Shown here in pieces: positions 9,930-21,321 of a stretch of DNA of 64,000 bases; the stretch's first letter is position 1; each line of letters opens with the position of its first letter. Position numbers and translations under genes: made by a program. The stretch spans positions 124,001 through 188,000 of the forward strand of contig JARKIF010000036.1 in NCBI GenBank assembly GCA_029378245.1. The letters run 5' to 3'. Origin of the DNA: Roridomyces roridus (Eukaryota; Basidiomycota; Agaricomycetes; Agaricales; Mycenaceae). The notes below the pieces were generated by a model. That model had not been told where the DNA came from. It saw only the letters and a list, made by a program, of their open reading frames with translations, and did no database searches.

Positions 9930-12031
9930 CACTCTAGTCCTACCTTGACAACCTCTTCTCCTTTGCTCCCGCGCTGCACGGTATTGCTGTGGACCGACGA
10001 ACCGACGAACCCGAAACCGACGAATTGAACCGACGAACCGAATTTGAACTGGAAACCGACAATGGATGACGAACGAGCTGTGACTACCAAGGGTGGATTG
10101 AAGTTGGCGGACAATGTGGCATATGATGATTGGGAATTTGAGGTGAGGGCGGATCTGCGGAGGAAAGGTGTGTTAGAGGTCACATTGGGTACGGAGACCT
10201 GTCCGGTTAGTGGCCCGAACAGCAAGGCTGTCAAGGCTTGGGTTGCTAAACGGGATGTTGCGACGGCGACGATCATTGGCCGACTTGATCCGTCCCAGTT
10301 TGCGCATATCCGTGACTTCGAGGAGGATCCCGCGGGAATGTGGGAACGTCTGAGGGAGACACATCAGAGCTCCGGGTTGGGAGGGGTTGTGGTGGCCTGG
10401 CGGAAGTTTTACAACCTCCGCAAGTCTGGTGACCGCTCCACGATGCGGGCGCATATTGGCGCCATCCGCGCACGAGGATGTAACAGATGCGGCAGACACA
10501 GCACATTGATGGATGTCAAATCACTGTCAGATGCGGCACACTCGTGACGTCGCTGATCACGGTGTGCCGCACTTGTCGAATGCCAAGACTGAGTTGGCCC
10601 ATTCACGGTGGATTCCGAGTTCTTCACGCATTGACGAAAGGGGGGAAGAAGACTGATTTGTTGCCAAAGAGTGTGTCTTCACAAACCTAACCTATTGCAA
10701 CAGGGAACGGTCAATCAAATTTCCGTGATTGTCGACGCACAGCCGAGCGGCCAACATGGACCCCAGACCACCCCGGTACCATTACGACCCAGTGGTTACA
10801 TAACTCCGCAGCACCCTCAACTGAGTCGGAGTAAGTTACTAAGTACATGCCCTCAACAGAACTAACATCGGCCATGATGCCATTGACAAGGGAGGTGAAC
10901 CTTGCACCGAACTGGGCGCGGGTGCAGATACTGGCTAGCGTTGGGCGGCCGGGTCACAACGCGCTGAGCCTTGTGAATGACTTGGGATGATAGTCCATGG
11001 ATCATGGGATCGACGTGAGTCGTGGTCCGTGGGCTACGACGGCGGTGAGTGCGCAGTAGAGCAACCCATCTCTTTGTCTTTTACATGCAATTTACATGTA
11101 TTTAAATGCAGTCTTCTAGCCCCACGATCGTGGCCCCGTCTCATTCCTCAGACTCTCCGTGTTGGCGCTACTATTCTGAATTCCCTTGCATTTTCTTTGC
11201 TGACTCGGGCACTACTCACTATTGTGCTCCAATCAATTCCACATGGGAAGCAGTGGTGCAAACCCGGCGCCGGATTCTTGGACGAAAACCGCCTTTGCCG
11301 TGTCCTTTTCAGCCGTAGTATACGGGCAGCTTGAATGGGTTGTCTGGGATGGGCCGCTGTTGGGTCGGACTCATGGCAAGTGTCAGAAGCACGGGTCTTT
11401 TACATGGAAAGATTTTCCTTGCATGGACAATCCAGGAGTGACCGTTGGCCGGTCAGTTCTGGCTCCTTTAACTTTCACTCCCAATGTCTGGCAGGTTTAT
11501 CTAGAAGAAGTAGCGCTCCGAGGTTGTCGCAAATCTCGCACGAATAAAAACGACTTCGACACTGTCGGAACTATCGACTCGTATTGAAACCAAATGCTAT
11601 TTCTGTGGTTAAACATGTACATGTGTATCCTTGAGCCTCGGTTAGCCCACCAGAGAACGGCGAGGGGAAGGGCAGGAAAAGCAATGAATAAAAGGACTCC
11701 GAGGCCGTGGAACTGGCACCGACTTCTATTCAAGTCTTCAACCCAAACGGTGTTGTAAGGATGGCATCCTTACAGCCACATCACTGATCTGTCACCTGTC
11801 AGTCCCGGCATCAGGGATCTGTCTATCTCACACAGTACAGCCTTCCGTTACCGTACACAGCCCACATACGTATATATGGACAGCATCTACTTTACTTTAG
11901 TTACGCACGCACCCCGACACCTCCCCCTTGTATTCCTCCAGTTGCTCGTAGCCTGGTTTGTCTCGCCGTAGGAATACACCGTGGTCCTGTCAACGTGTGC
12001 GTCACTGCACGTTTGGTTCGCCCGATAGTGT

Positions 12032-12695
12032 TGTCGATCTCAACGACCGCCTAGCTGCGTGCGCGAGCTAAAACAACAAGTGTGAGGCAGTAGGCGGTTG
12101 CGAGAGAAAATGTGCAAGTGTTTCACCACGTCCGGCGCCGAACCAGGCAAAATGCAGCGCTGGCAGGAGGGATAAGACGAATGGGACGGTGACGGAAGCG
12201 AAGGCGTGGGCGTATACGTGGACGGAGGCGTAGGTCGAGATCGGAGGCGACGAAGACGAAAAACTTAGAGCTGATACGAGGGGGAGAACAAGTCTGTGTT
12301 GAAAACCTACACAAAAACAGTCTTTTATACATGGTAGAGTAAAGGGTGAGTGTAGATAAATCCGAAGCAATGTACAACTTAGCAAAGATGAAAAGCAACC
12401 AGGGAAGAGAGTACAACGGAAAATCGAGGGATGGTGCACGGTGGGACGCCCGATGAGTGCGTAAGTGCAACCAAAAAGGTAGAATTAGTGGAATAAAACC
12501 AAAGAGAGGCAAGGTGTCCGAGGAGTAAGGAGGAGGGGGAGATTGTCGTAGTCGATGAGCGCAGGGCTGGAGGTGTAGGATCGCGGCGACATGGTGGTCG
12601 TGAAGCAAGAGACAACTGCAGCCGTACTGATTGATTTGCACTGTATGCCGGCAGTTTGAACATGCTCCGTGTCGAGCGCGTTGGCGTGCGCGACA
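12032..12695 (-). repeat. 3' LTR of the Gypsy element
   Basis: 664 bp, TGTCGATCTC..GCGCGACA, apparently identical to the copy at 19102-19765. Confidence 0.95.
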
Positions 12696-12921
12696 TCTCC
12701 TCCCAACTGAAAATGTGACCGTCCCCGGTCACTTGCCGAGGGGAAATGGAAAATAAGGAAAAATAAAGGCTCAGAACAACTTCATAGCCTTCGCTCAACC
12801 GAAGTCGAACGGCGCAAGCGACGGCGAGAAGCACGAAGTATGCGACGGGGGGGTGTGCAAAAAATTGGGTGCACAAAGTGTATCCTCCCAACTGAGAAGT
12901 GAACAGTGGGGGCACGGCACG

Positions 12922-15900
12922 TTAGTCGGATGCAGGAAGTTCCACATCGACATCAAGGTCGTCCGGGTCCGAAAGGGTAGATTGTTCGAGTTGCCGAAGT
13001 CGTTCCGTTGATATGTCCAAAAATTCGTTGAGGGCTGGGATCGGGATCGAAGTGCGCGCGAAGTACGGAATGACACGGAAGGCGGCGATAGGGCGATGGA
13101 ATACTGATCCGTCTAGTTCGCATAAAATGTATGCTCCACCACGATTGCGGGATATGACGATGAGCGGGCCGAGGTACCGTTTGCGCATCTTTCTGCTGAG
13201 TGATTTCTCGATGGCCGTGTTGCGCATGAGAACCAAATCACCGCGTTTGAAGTCGTAATCGCGGATAGTGGCAGCGTGGTCGATTTCGAAGCGAGCGGCA
13301 TGGCGTAAACGTGCCTCGTAGACTGTGGAGTGAAGTGTGGCCAGCTGATCACGGCGTTTCTGTAGGGCAATAGCGCGGGTGGCAATAAGATCTGTGGTCG
13401 AAAGGACAGAGTCCGGAGGCGGGAGCAGATATGTGGCTTCGGATATATCGAGCGGAAGGAGCGGATGGGTGCCTGTCGCGGCGAAGTAAGGGGAGCAACC
13501 CATGCGCTTGCGTACGGTGACTCGATCTGCCCAAAAGACAGAGTACGTGCCGGTATGCCATTTGCTCTGATCACCGTCGACTGCCTTGAAAAGGGCTTCT
13601 CGAACATCAAAGTGGGGACGTTCAATAAGACCATTTGCGCGAGAATTGTAGCCGGAGATGCGAATGTGATGGATGTGATATTTATGCGCCAGGTACTCAA
13701 GGGCCTTGATGAAGGGAGTACCGTTGTCGGTAACGATCTCGCAAAGTGTGCCCCAACGGCAGATGATATCCTGGAAAATCCAATCTCCGATGGCCTGTGC
13801 AGTTTCTCGACGTAGCATGCGGAACTCTGCATATGCACTGAGAGAGCAGCGGCCGTGGACAATATATTTGAATCCCCCACTTGGCGGCATGTGCATCGTG
13901 TCAATATAGACCTTGGCGAACAGCGGCGCGGGGGTGGCAACGGTGGGTGGAATTAAAACTTGGCGTGTCTGTCGAATTTGGCAAAGATGACAGGTTTTAA
14001 TAAACCAGGTGATGTCATCGGCCATGTGCGGCCACCAGAAGCGTTCGGAGATGAGTGCGCGAGTTGCATAGAAGCCTTTGTGTCCAACATCATCGTGTGC
14101 CGAGCGGAGAATGAATAATCGACGCTGAGGCGGAGTGACGAGTTTATGCTGAGACTGTGGGTCTTTCCGCCAAAGCTGTCCATCGGCAACATAAAACTCG
14201 AGGCAATAGCGCACGAATTTCTCGTAATCGTGATCCGAAATGTCGCGGGGGCGTTCCAAGGTATCGTGCCAAAGTCGAACGACAACCACACGGGCATCAG
14301 CACGCCGTGCAGAATCGGAACGGGGGACAAGGTCGTAGTCAAGGGAAGGTGGCGCATCTTGACCATCAGGTGCAATTTCTGCAGCCAGTGTCGCAACAAA
14401 ATGCTGTCGGCGAGGAACATACGGCGTGTCGTTGATCATATGCAGGAAGCCGTGTACTTGATCAATCCAATCATCAAAATCATCCTCGGGTTCTGGCTGG
14501 TCTCCAGGCTGCGGCGGACGACGCGAGAGTCCATCTGGACCGTGTGAAACACCGGGGACGTGGACGAGAGTGAAGTGGAAAGTGAGGATGGCGAGAATCC
14601 ACCGATTGATGCTGGCACTTGGTGCAAGATCAGGGTTAGCGAGCATACCCTTGATGTAGCGCGCATCAACTTCGATGACAAGATTGCGGAGACCGATGAG
14701 GTAAACCTTCCAGGCGCGGAGAGTACGGAATAAACCGTATAGCTCGAGTTTGGCTTGCGAGAAGCGAGCCTCACGGTCATTGAGCGTGATGGAACCGAAG
14801 CGCGCATAATATCGACGGGAGAGGTTGTCCGGATCGCACTGAGCGAGGAGGCTGCCAATGGCGAGTGATGAAGTGTCGACAGCCAGTATGACGGGAGCAC
14901 TGGACCAATAATTAAGCGGTCGGAGGGCGGGGGAATGAAGGAGTGCATATTTCAAATCCTCCTGGGCAGCAATCTGCTCGGGTCCAAAGATGAACGGCAT
15001 ATCTTTGCGCGTGAGCATGATGAGGTAGTGTGCGCGGTGGGAGAAATTCCGGATAAAAATACGAACGACACCAATGGTGCCGAGGAATGCGCGTACTTCG
15101 GAGAGGTCACGACAGGGACCCCAATTGACAATCTTGTCAACACGCTTCTCGTCGGGGATGCGACCGGCAGGGGTGCAGACATGTCCAACCACAGTGATCC
15201 TCTCTGCGCAAAGGACGAGCTTGTGGCCAGAAAAGGTTCCGCCGGAATATTTCATGCGTTGTACGACGCGGATTAAATTGTTGAAATGTTCCCAAATGAA
15301 TCGTCGAATGCCGGGGTTCTCGGGAATGGTCTCGTATGAGCCATCGGCGAGCTGATAAGCCGAAGCGGGGCCGCGGAAGGGGACGTCGTCAATATATGGC
15401 CAGGTAAACTCGGGGATCTCGGGCTGGAGGATGTGCGTCACGTCGTCGTGAAATATGGGGACCGAATTTGTCCAACCCATCGGAAGGGTGACAAGTCGGA
15501 GAGCGCCGTAAGGTGTCTGGAACGTGGTAAAATCCCGAGATGCGGGAGCAAGTAGACGTTCATCATAGCCAACGTAAAGATCAAGCATGGCACCGCATGC
15601 ACGACCAGCGAAATGTTCTGCTAGCTGCTCGGTGAAGGGTGTAACACCAGAGTGCTGGATGGTGACGGCGTTAAGTGGCTCGAGGGCGTGGACTATTCGT
15701 AGACTGGTTCCGTCCTTCTTGACAACGCAAAACCACCGGGAGCGGTAGGACGAGTTTGACGGCTCGTAGACGCCAGCGTCAATCTTCGTGCGAATGATCT
15801 TGCACACCTGGTCATAAATGCCAGGCGGAATGGGAATGTTCCGTTGAACCCAGGGCGTGTGCGGCATGACGGGGATATTGACGGGAGGAAAGAAGTCGGT

Positions 15901-16581
15901 GCGGAAGCTGCCGCGCTCCGAGTCTTCCCAGGCAAAGGCCTCATTCTGCAAACACATAAAGTGGTGCATCAGATCGCGCTCGGCAGGCCACAGAAAATCG
16001 CCGGAATGAGCAAGGTCGATCGCATCACGGCGTTCAGCCGTATAGCGACCGGTGGGAATGAACGGTGGCGGGTTTGGATCAAGTTTCGGCATGTCGGCGA
16101 GTGGATCACCGAGGATGTGACGTTCGATACGGAAGTCATCGGGGACGGAGCCGAGAACCGGTCGGATCTTTTGTGCGACGGGTTTGTATTTCTTCTTGGC
16201 ATAAACTTGGGCCAAGGGAGGAAGCACGGAGGGGGTATTATTATTTTTAGACCCGCGAGTTGAATCGCGGGGCATCGGGGACATCGGTTGAGCGACGGGA
16301 GAGGAACGGGTCGGAGAGTGAGAGGAAACAGAATATATTGGGATAAAATGATCACCACGAGTTGAATCGTGGGACTCGGGGAATGTCGGTTGAACAACTG
16401 TATGTGCAAAAACCACCGTATCTGCATCGCGGCCTAGATTAGTGCAGGCCGAGAGATAGGTGTGCTGTATGTGGGAGAGGGTGTCCGATTCGAGTGCCGA
16501 AGTTGATTCAATGATAAATTTACCGGGAATGTCGGGGTGTGGCGCAATAATTAGGGCAAGCTCTTGTTGATCAGGGATCAA
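12922..16581 (-). CDS. Gypsy Pol: reverse transcriptase, RNase H, integrase
   Basis: The frame has about 1219 codons after the overlap and lies -1 relative to Gag. It stays open upstream of the Gag stop, so a -1 frameshift is the simplest way to express it. In order it carries reverse transcriptase (FQTPYGALRLVTLPMGW, catalytic YIDD), RNase H (AVDTSS, QAKLELYGL, then HVPGVSHGPDGLSRR), an integrase HHCC zinc finger (H-x4-KGF ... CHLCQIRQ), the integrase core with D (YIDTMH), D (VTDNGT) and E (GLIERPH), and a GPY/F-like tail (RYLGPLIVI). All catalytic residues I can place are present. Confidence 0.95.
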   Translation of the reverse strand: MIPDQQELALIIAPHPDIPGKFIIESTSALESDTLSHIQHTYLSACTNLGRDADTVVFAHTVVQPTFPESHDSTRGDHFIPIYSVSSHSPTRSSPVAQPMSPMPRDSTRGSKNNNTPSVLPPLAQVYAKKKYKPVAQKIRPVLGSVPDDFRIERHILGDPLADMPKLDPNPPPFIPTGRYTAERRDAIDLAHSGDFLWPAERDLMHHFMCLQNEAFAWEDSERGSFRTDFFPPVNIPVMPHTPWVQRNIPIPPGIYDQVCKIIRTKIDAGVYEPSNSSYRSRWFCVVKKDGTSLRIVHALEPLNAVTIQHSGVTPFTEQLAEHFAGRACGAMLDLYVGYDERLLAPASRDFTTFQTPYGALRLVTLPMGWTNSVPIFHDDVTHILQPEIPEFTWPYIDDVPFRGPASAYQLADGSYETIPENPGIRRFIWEHFNNLIRVVQRMKYSGGTFSGHKLVLCAERITVVGHVCTPAGRIPDEKRVDKIVNWGPCRDLSEVRAFLGTIGVVRIFIRNFSHRAHYLIMLTRKDMPFIFGPEQIAAQEDLKYALLHSPALRPLNYWSSAPVILAVDTSSLAIGSLLAQCDPDNLSRRYYARFGSITLNDREARFSQAKLELYGLFRTLRAWKVYLIGLRNLVIEVDARYIKGMLANPDLAPSASINRWILAILTFHFTLVHVPGVSHGPDGLSRRPPQPGDQPEPEDDFDDWIDQVHGFLHMINDTPYVPRRQHFVATLAAEIAPDGQDAPPSLDYDLVPRSDSARRADARVVVVRLWHDTLERPRDISDHDYEKFVRYCLEFYVADGQLWRKDPQSQHKLVTPPQRRLFILRSAHDDVGHKGFYATRALISERFWWPHMADDITWFIKTCHLCQIRQTRQVLIPPTVATPAPLFAKVYIDTMHMPPSGGFKYIVHGRCSLSAYAEFRMLRRETAQAIGDWIFQDIICRWGTLCEIVTDNGTPFIKALEYLAHKYHIHHIRISGYNSRANGLIERPHFDVREALFKAVDGDQSKWHTGTYSVFWADRVTVRKRMGCSPYFAATGTHPLLPLDISEATYLLPPPDSVLSTTDLIATRAIALQKRRDQLATLHSTVYEARLRHAARFEIDHAATIRDYDFKRGDLVLMRNTAIEKSLSRKMRKRYLGPLIVISRNRGGAYILCELDGSVFHRPIAAFRVIPYFARTSIPIPALNEFLDISTERLRQLEQSTLSDPDDLDVDVELPASD

Positions 16582-19049
16582 TTCCTCGAGTTGGGAAAAC
16601 CCTGTTGACGCGCACGAGGGGACCCACGAGGTACAGTGGGCACGGTGACAACTCTGCCGGAGTTCGGATCACTGATGGTGATGGTCTGGTCCTCGTTGGC
16701 AAAGGTGCGGACAATGCTCTGCGTCAAGACGTGGAAGGGATGACCCAATAATACATCATACGCTGGATTGCGGACAATATACACCTGCAGATAAAGTGTG
16801 ATGTCTCCGAGCGTGAACGGAACGTTGCGAGCTAAACCAAGCGAGGGGGTGACGGTGCCGTTGGCCGATTGCATGTGCAAGATGATCGTGGGGTCGTACG
16901 TGAGCCTGAGACTGTGACAAACAGCCTCTGACATGGCTATAATCTGCGAGCCGCCATCCACGACAGACTCGACGACTTCACGGTTGTCGATGGTGGGGAG
17001 TACAGACCGAAGGGCACAACAATTCACTGAGACGATGAGATCTGCCGGAATGGGTAGACCAGCGTCGTAGTAAACGGCATAGGGATCGGGAACGACAAAG
17101 GCGTCCGGGGGCAGACTCGAAGTTGCAGCGTCCACATTGAACACGGCGGGGAGGGAATCAATCATAGCCGTATGGCGTGCATCCTCCTCGCGTTGCTCGT
17201 CGATGGTCTCGTGGGCGGGGTCGTCGAATAAATCCGAAAAAGGCAAAATGCCGTTGAGAAGCTGCCCAACTGGAGCAGCCGACTGAGAATCCTTGGGCGG
17301 TGCACGACGTGACGTTGTGACTTCACGGTACTGGGCGCGGACTTCCGGTGCGATCGACAATAATTGCCGCATGGGAATTGTGACGGGGGACTCGAGTGAA
17401 GCATTGAAAATAGCCTTGGCATCTCTCTCATCGTAGACGGGGGCTGTAGTGCGATATGCGGGACCTTTAGGCGGCGGCGCGGCAAAGTTGCGTTCTGCAG
17501 GCGGCGCATATGCAGCATCACGAGCATTCGCGAATGGATGAATCTGCGGCGCAGCGACAGGTTGCACGGGGGGAGCGACAGGTGCGGGAGCCAGACGGGT
17601 AGGAGCAGGTGCGGGAGCGGGAGGGACGGCACGAGGCTGCGGTGGCTGAATAGTATGATCCGGGGCCTCACGACCAGCGTCCAATGCACGTTTAGCTTGT
17701 CGGCGAGTCTGGATAGCCAAAATCTCGCGATGGCATGCTTCCTCGCGTTCATCATCCGTCAAAATGTATGTCTGTGCGACTGGAGCGGAAGTCTCCACCA
17801 AATTCTGCGCCGTGACGATGAGCTGGGCCTGTGCGATCTGACCGGGGTTCTGCTTGTGCCACTCGTCAATCCGTGTACGTAGGTCTCGGCCGGTAACCGC
17901 ACGCGGGACAAATGCACCGCTGGGTAGTACGACTCGACCGTCCGTGTTACGGCGACATTTGCCGGCATTGATATCGTCGAGAACCCGGGGGCACTGGTTG
18001 ATGAAATGATTTTGCTCGCTGCAATATCCGCAGCCGTCGGGACGGGGAGGCCTTGTTGAATTCGTGCCAGTAGTGCCGTTGCCGGTGTTGCCTTTCTGGG
18101 TGGCAAGCACTTTAATGAGCTCTGCAACCGTGCCGACGAGGGCGGCAATGCCAGGGTCAGATTTGATGTCAGCGGATGTAGATGCAATATTGTGGGATGT
18201 GGGGGAGGCGGCAGCAGCGATGAGCGTACCACTAGTCCCAGCAACAACAAATTCCGCAGCTTCATATAGATCCGCGAGGTCATACGGGTCCTCGGGATGA
18301 ATGTCAGGCTTTTTGATCTGAAGCCGATGCTGGATTGCGACGGCGAGCGACGGCGGATGCATGGCACGGAAGAAGGCACGGCTCTGCTCGGAAGCCGAAA
18401 GCCGATTCTTGCCAGTGAGGTACGAGGTGATCAACAGGAATTGACGGTAGAACGTCGTCAGATCGAGCTTGGTGTGAATGCCGGTGCGGGAAGTCTGACC
18501 GACAAGGGCATCAAGGTCGTTTAGGCCAAATCGACGATCCTCATCATTCCCTGAGTAAAGTTTCAGCACGTCGGCTTTAAACGAATCATATGATGTGGGG
18601 GCATTGGTGAAAGACGGTAAAGTCTCCCAGATCTCCTGGTCATCGACGGGCAAGTACCGGGTGGCGTGTTTCTTTTTCTCGGTGCTGTCCGTGACCGAGG
18701 AGACGTCGAACAAAAACTCCAGGTCGGCAAAGTACCGACGGAGCTCGCGGGGTTTAGAGGAGTCAAATTTGGGTGCAGTGCGATCACCGCGGGCGGGCAT
18801 GGGAACGGGAGTGGCCATGGTGGTTGTCGGGGATTCGGGTGGTGAAGTGTATAGTTGGAACTCGGCAAGCCACGCTAATGTGGGTGAATCTGGCGAGTGT
18901 AGTGAGAGGTTGTTGTGATGGGCGATGTGCTGGGGGACGACGTCAAATAGGTCGTCGGCGGGGAACGGCTCGCTATCCTGAAGGTTGTCGGGGTTTTGTA
19001 GTGAGGCGAGCAACTCGAGTCGTAGGGTACGGGAAGCTGTGCGCCGCAA
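16578..19049 (-). CDS. Gypsy Gag plus aspartic protease
   Basis: The open frame is 823 codons from a TTG at 19049; the first ATG in frame is at 18818 and is the likelier start. The Gag part has a helical capsid-like region (RYFADLEFLF, ... YDLADLYEAAEF) and one Cys/His cluster (CGYCSEQNHFINQC) around residue 340. A Pro/Ala-rich linker follows. The last 170 residues form a retropepsin-like domain with VDGGSQ as active-site motif (Gly where Ser/Thr is usual) and a later YDVLLGHPF, the usual flap/ILG element. The frame ends at a TGA that overlaps the Pol frame. Confidence 0.9.
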   Translation of the reverse strand: MRRTASRTLRLELLASLQNPDNLQDSEPFPADDLFDVVPQHIAHHNNLSLHSPDSPTLAWLAEFQLYTSPPESPTTTMATPVPMPARGDRTAPKFDSSKPRELRRYFADLEFLFDVSSVTDSTEKKKHATRYLPVDDQEIWETLPSFTNAPTSYDSFKADVLKLYSGNDEDRRFGLNDLDALVGQTSRTGIHTKLDLTTFYRQFLLITSYLTGKNRLSASEQSRAFFRAMHPPSLAVAIQHRLQIKKPDIHPEDPYDLADLYEAAEFVVAGTSGTLIAAAASPTSHNIASTSADIKSDPGIAALVGTVAELIKVLATQKGNTGNGTTGTNSTRPPRPDGCGYCSEQNHFINQCPRVLDDINAGKCRRNTDGRVVLPSGAFVPRAVTGRDLRTRIDEWHKQNPGQIAQAQLIVTAQNLVETSAPVAQTYILTDDEREEACHREILAIQTRRQAKRALDAGREAPDHTIQPPQPRAVPPAPAPAPTRLAPAPVAPPVQPVAAPQIHPFANARDAAYAPPAERNFAAPPPKGPAYRTTAPVYDERDAKAIFNASLESPVTIPMRQLLSIAPEVRAQYREVTTSRRAPPKDSQSAAPVGQLLNGILPFSDLFDDPAHETIDEQREEDARHTAMIDSLPAVFNVDAATSSLPPDAFVVPDPYAVYYDAGLPIPADLIVSVNCCALRSVLPTIDNREVVESVVDGGSQIIAMSEAVCHSLRLTYDPTIILHMQSANGTVTPSLGLARNVPFTLGDITLYLQVYIVRNPAYDVLLGHPFHVLTQSIVRTFANEDQTITISDPNSGRVVTVPTVPRGSPRARQQGFPNSRN

Positions 19050-19080
19050 GGTGCGAGAAGTGCCGGTAGCAATGATGAAA

Positions 19081-19098
19081 CCCTCGCGGTGGGCTCCA
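19081..19098 (-). promoter_or_regulatory. Primer-binding site of the Gypsy element
   Basis: On the minus strand TGGAGCCCACCGCGAGGG lies 3 nt inside the 5' LTR. The leading TGG matches the CCA end of a tRNA. I cannot say which tRNA. Confidence 0.7.
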
Positions 19099-19101
19099 AA
19101 A

Positions 19102-19765
19102 TGTCGATCTCAACGACCGCCTAGCTGCGTGCGCGAGCTAAAACAACAAGTGTGAGGCAGTAGGCGGTTGCGAGAGAAAATGTGCAAGTGTTTCACCACG
19201 TCCGGCGCCGAACCAGGCAAAATGCAGCGCTGGCAGGAGGGATAAGACGAATGGGACGGTGACGGAAGCGAAGGCGTGGGCGTATACGTGGACGGAGGCG
19301 TAGGTCGAGATCGGAGGCGACGAAGACGAAAAACTTAGAGCTGATACGAGGGGGAGAACAAGTCTGTGTTGAAAACCTACACAAAAACAGTCTTTTATAC
19401 ATGGTAGAGTAAAGGGTGAGTGTAGATAAATCCGAAGCAATGTACAACTTAGCAAAGATGAAAAGCAACCAGGGAAGAGAGTACAACGGAAAATCGAGGG
19501 ATGGTGCACGGTGGGACGCCCGATGAGTGCGTAAGTGCAACCAAAAAGGTAGAATTAGTGGAATAAAACCAAAGAGAGGCAAGGTGTCCGAGGAGTAAGG
19601 AGGAGGGGGAGATTGTCGTAGTCGATGAGCGCAGGGCTGGAGGTGTAGGATCGCGGCGACATGGTGGTCGTGAAGCAAGAGACAACTGCAGCCGTACTGA
19701 TTGATTTGCACTGTATGCCGGCAGTTTGAACATGCTCCGTGTCGAGCGCGTTGGCGTGCGCGACA
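19102..19765 (-). repeat. 5' LTR of the Gypsy element
   Basis: 664 bp. The transcription start should lie here because the element reads leftwards. Confidence 0.95.
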
Positions 19766-21190
19766 GTGTCTGTCGGGAGAACGACAGCCTTTCAGGTGTG
19801 TGAGTTATGTATCTTCCAGCCTCGCTGGACGCCGCCATGCGAACCCTTGTCTTCCTATACCTCGGGCACCCGCCACTGCGACCAGCAGAAGCACAAGTAC
19901 ATCTGACCCCCGCAGTTGTTGTTCCCAGTATCGGGTGTGTCTCAATCCTGATCCACTGTGTAATTGGGGCTACTGTGGTCCGATTTAAGGACTTTCTCTC
20001 TGGGTTTCATCCCTCACTGGTTACTTGCTTGCAACGTCAGCTAGTCGACGGTCTGGCTACGTGAGACCAGGTTTCATCAAGCCACGTTCTCAGATCATTT
20101 CAACAGGCCCCTTGCAAACACTTCGATGACACCAAGGGCCAAGATCTGTCGTATTTTCCCCGTGGGCCACTCCTAATTATGCCGCAAAAATGGGCCGTGT
20201 AATATCAAACCCAGCTTTCATACATTAGGAAGCGGCCATATCAGTGACTATTGCTCTCTCTAGACCGGAATTCAGTGTTCTACTTGGCCCTCCCTGGGAG
20301 CAAGCAAGTGCGTGGATACGGTCCAAGCGTGTGTTGAAACACACTGCGGGTCCTTCACTGGGGAATCTGTCCGTCTAGACTCAACACAACATTGCACAAG
20401 GTGCCGGATTTGAAACCACATTCGGACTTGTCTTTCGTCCAATAACCATCGCCAAACCATCGTCTGAGAGAAAGCAAAATTCCGCTTGATACTTCCCACT
20501 GCATGAAGATCTGAATTGACCATACGGAGACTCATACAGGTCGGGGTTTTGCCTGAGTGCATCCATGTCTATGCACATGGCTGCCACTAACCAAATAGAC
20601 ACGGCTCTTCTGAATTCCCAACGTGAGTAAAACCAGTCCAAGACTCCAACTCGGCATGTTGCAGTCTGCTGTTGCACTAGCCACCAGAGTTGAAAGGCTT
20701 AAATCACAAAATCGAACAGTGGCTCAGCCCGTAGTGCATTCCTCCGAAACTCTGGAGTCTGACAAGTCACAAGTCAAAGGAATTCAGGTATTCTTTGTGG
20801 TTTGTTAGCTGAGAGCTCCGCTGGGGCTGAATTAAACCTTTGCATGATTGAGTCAAAACTCAACACTGAAACAATCGATGGTCTGGCAATGACGCTCAAA
20901 GCTAGCTGTGAATGCCACTGTGACTAATAATCCGGTCTAGATCTTGCCCCTATGTATCCCGATTCCCCCGATTCCCCAATCTTATCGCCGGATAATCATC
21001 CATTACGGAACAGATTCACCTCTCCGGGGTCCTGCCTGTCACGCATGGCCGTCGGCTAACCTTCGGCAGTATTCGCTAATCGCGGAAATTTGATTGACCG
21101 TTCCCTGTTGCAATACTAACCTAACCTATTTCTAACCTCATTGTGGGCAACACACAAACAACACAAATGTCTTGGCAATTAGTTCATCAT

Positions 21191-21321
21191 TATGGAGGCC
21201 TGGAGCACCGCGCTTTGAAACGCGATGATAATCCATGATAGCCGCTGTCAACGAGCATTCCGAAGTAGGACCCCGTAACCACCGGCATATTCTGCCGTAT
21301 TCGAACAGTGATTTGACAATA
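21191..21321 (+). repeat. Left arm of an inverted repeat inside element A
   Basis: About 130 bp matching the complement of 22822-22950 with few mismatches (e.g. GGAGGCC(T/C)GGAGCACCGCG). The right arm abuts element A's right TIR, so the arms are probably A's subterminal repeats. Confidence 0.8.

Larger units (their letters stand above)
12032..19765 (-). mobile_element. Gypsy (Ty3/metavirus-type) LTR retrotransposon, apparently full length
   Basis: The 7.7 kb element is on the minus strand, with 664-bp LTRs (12032-12695 and 19102-19765) that read the same by eye. The target duplication is GTGT (12028-12031, 19766-19769). The order is 5' LTR, PBS (19081-19098), Gag-protease frame, Pol frame in -1, polypurine tract (GTTGGGAGGAGA, at 12696-12707), 3' LTR. 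Both reading frames are open, so this is a young and possibly active copy and the last event in the nest. Confidence 0.95.
10693..21115. mobile_element. Element B: TIR element inside element A, itself split by the Gypsy element
   Basis: The ends share an inverted repeat of about 35 bp beginning TATTGCAACAGGGAACGG (10693-10731 and the complement of about 21081-21115), with one mismatch. CTAACC flanks both ends, either a 6-bp duplication or, with TTGCAACAGG as the true end, a TA duplication. Without the Gypsy element it is about 2.7 kb. The left part (10745-12027) and right part (19770-21080) contain frames up to about 120 codons, but I recognise no transposase. Confidence 0.6.

Noticed and set aside
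9017..10276. Long minus-strand open frame of about 419 codons
   Set aside because: It runs through the Copia LTR and antisense to gag, so at least half of it cannot be a host gene. GC-rich composition explains the openness.
13113..13940. Several 100-275-codon frames overlapping the Gypsy element
   Set aside because: They are in other frames of an intact gag-pol whose catalytic motifs are all present.
21113..21140. Telomere-like CTAACC repeats
   Set aside because: There are only a few imperfect units beside a transposon end; fungal telomeres would be long TTAGGG arrays.
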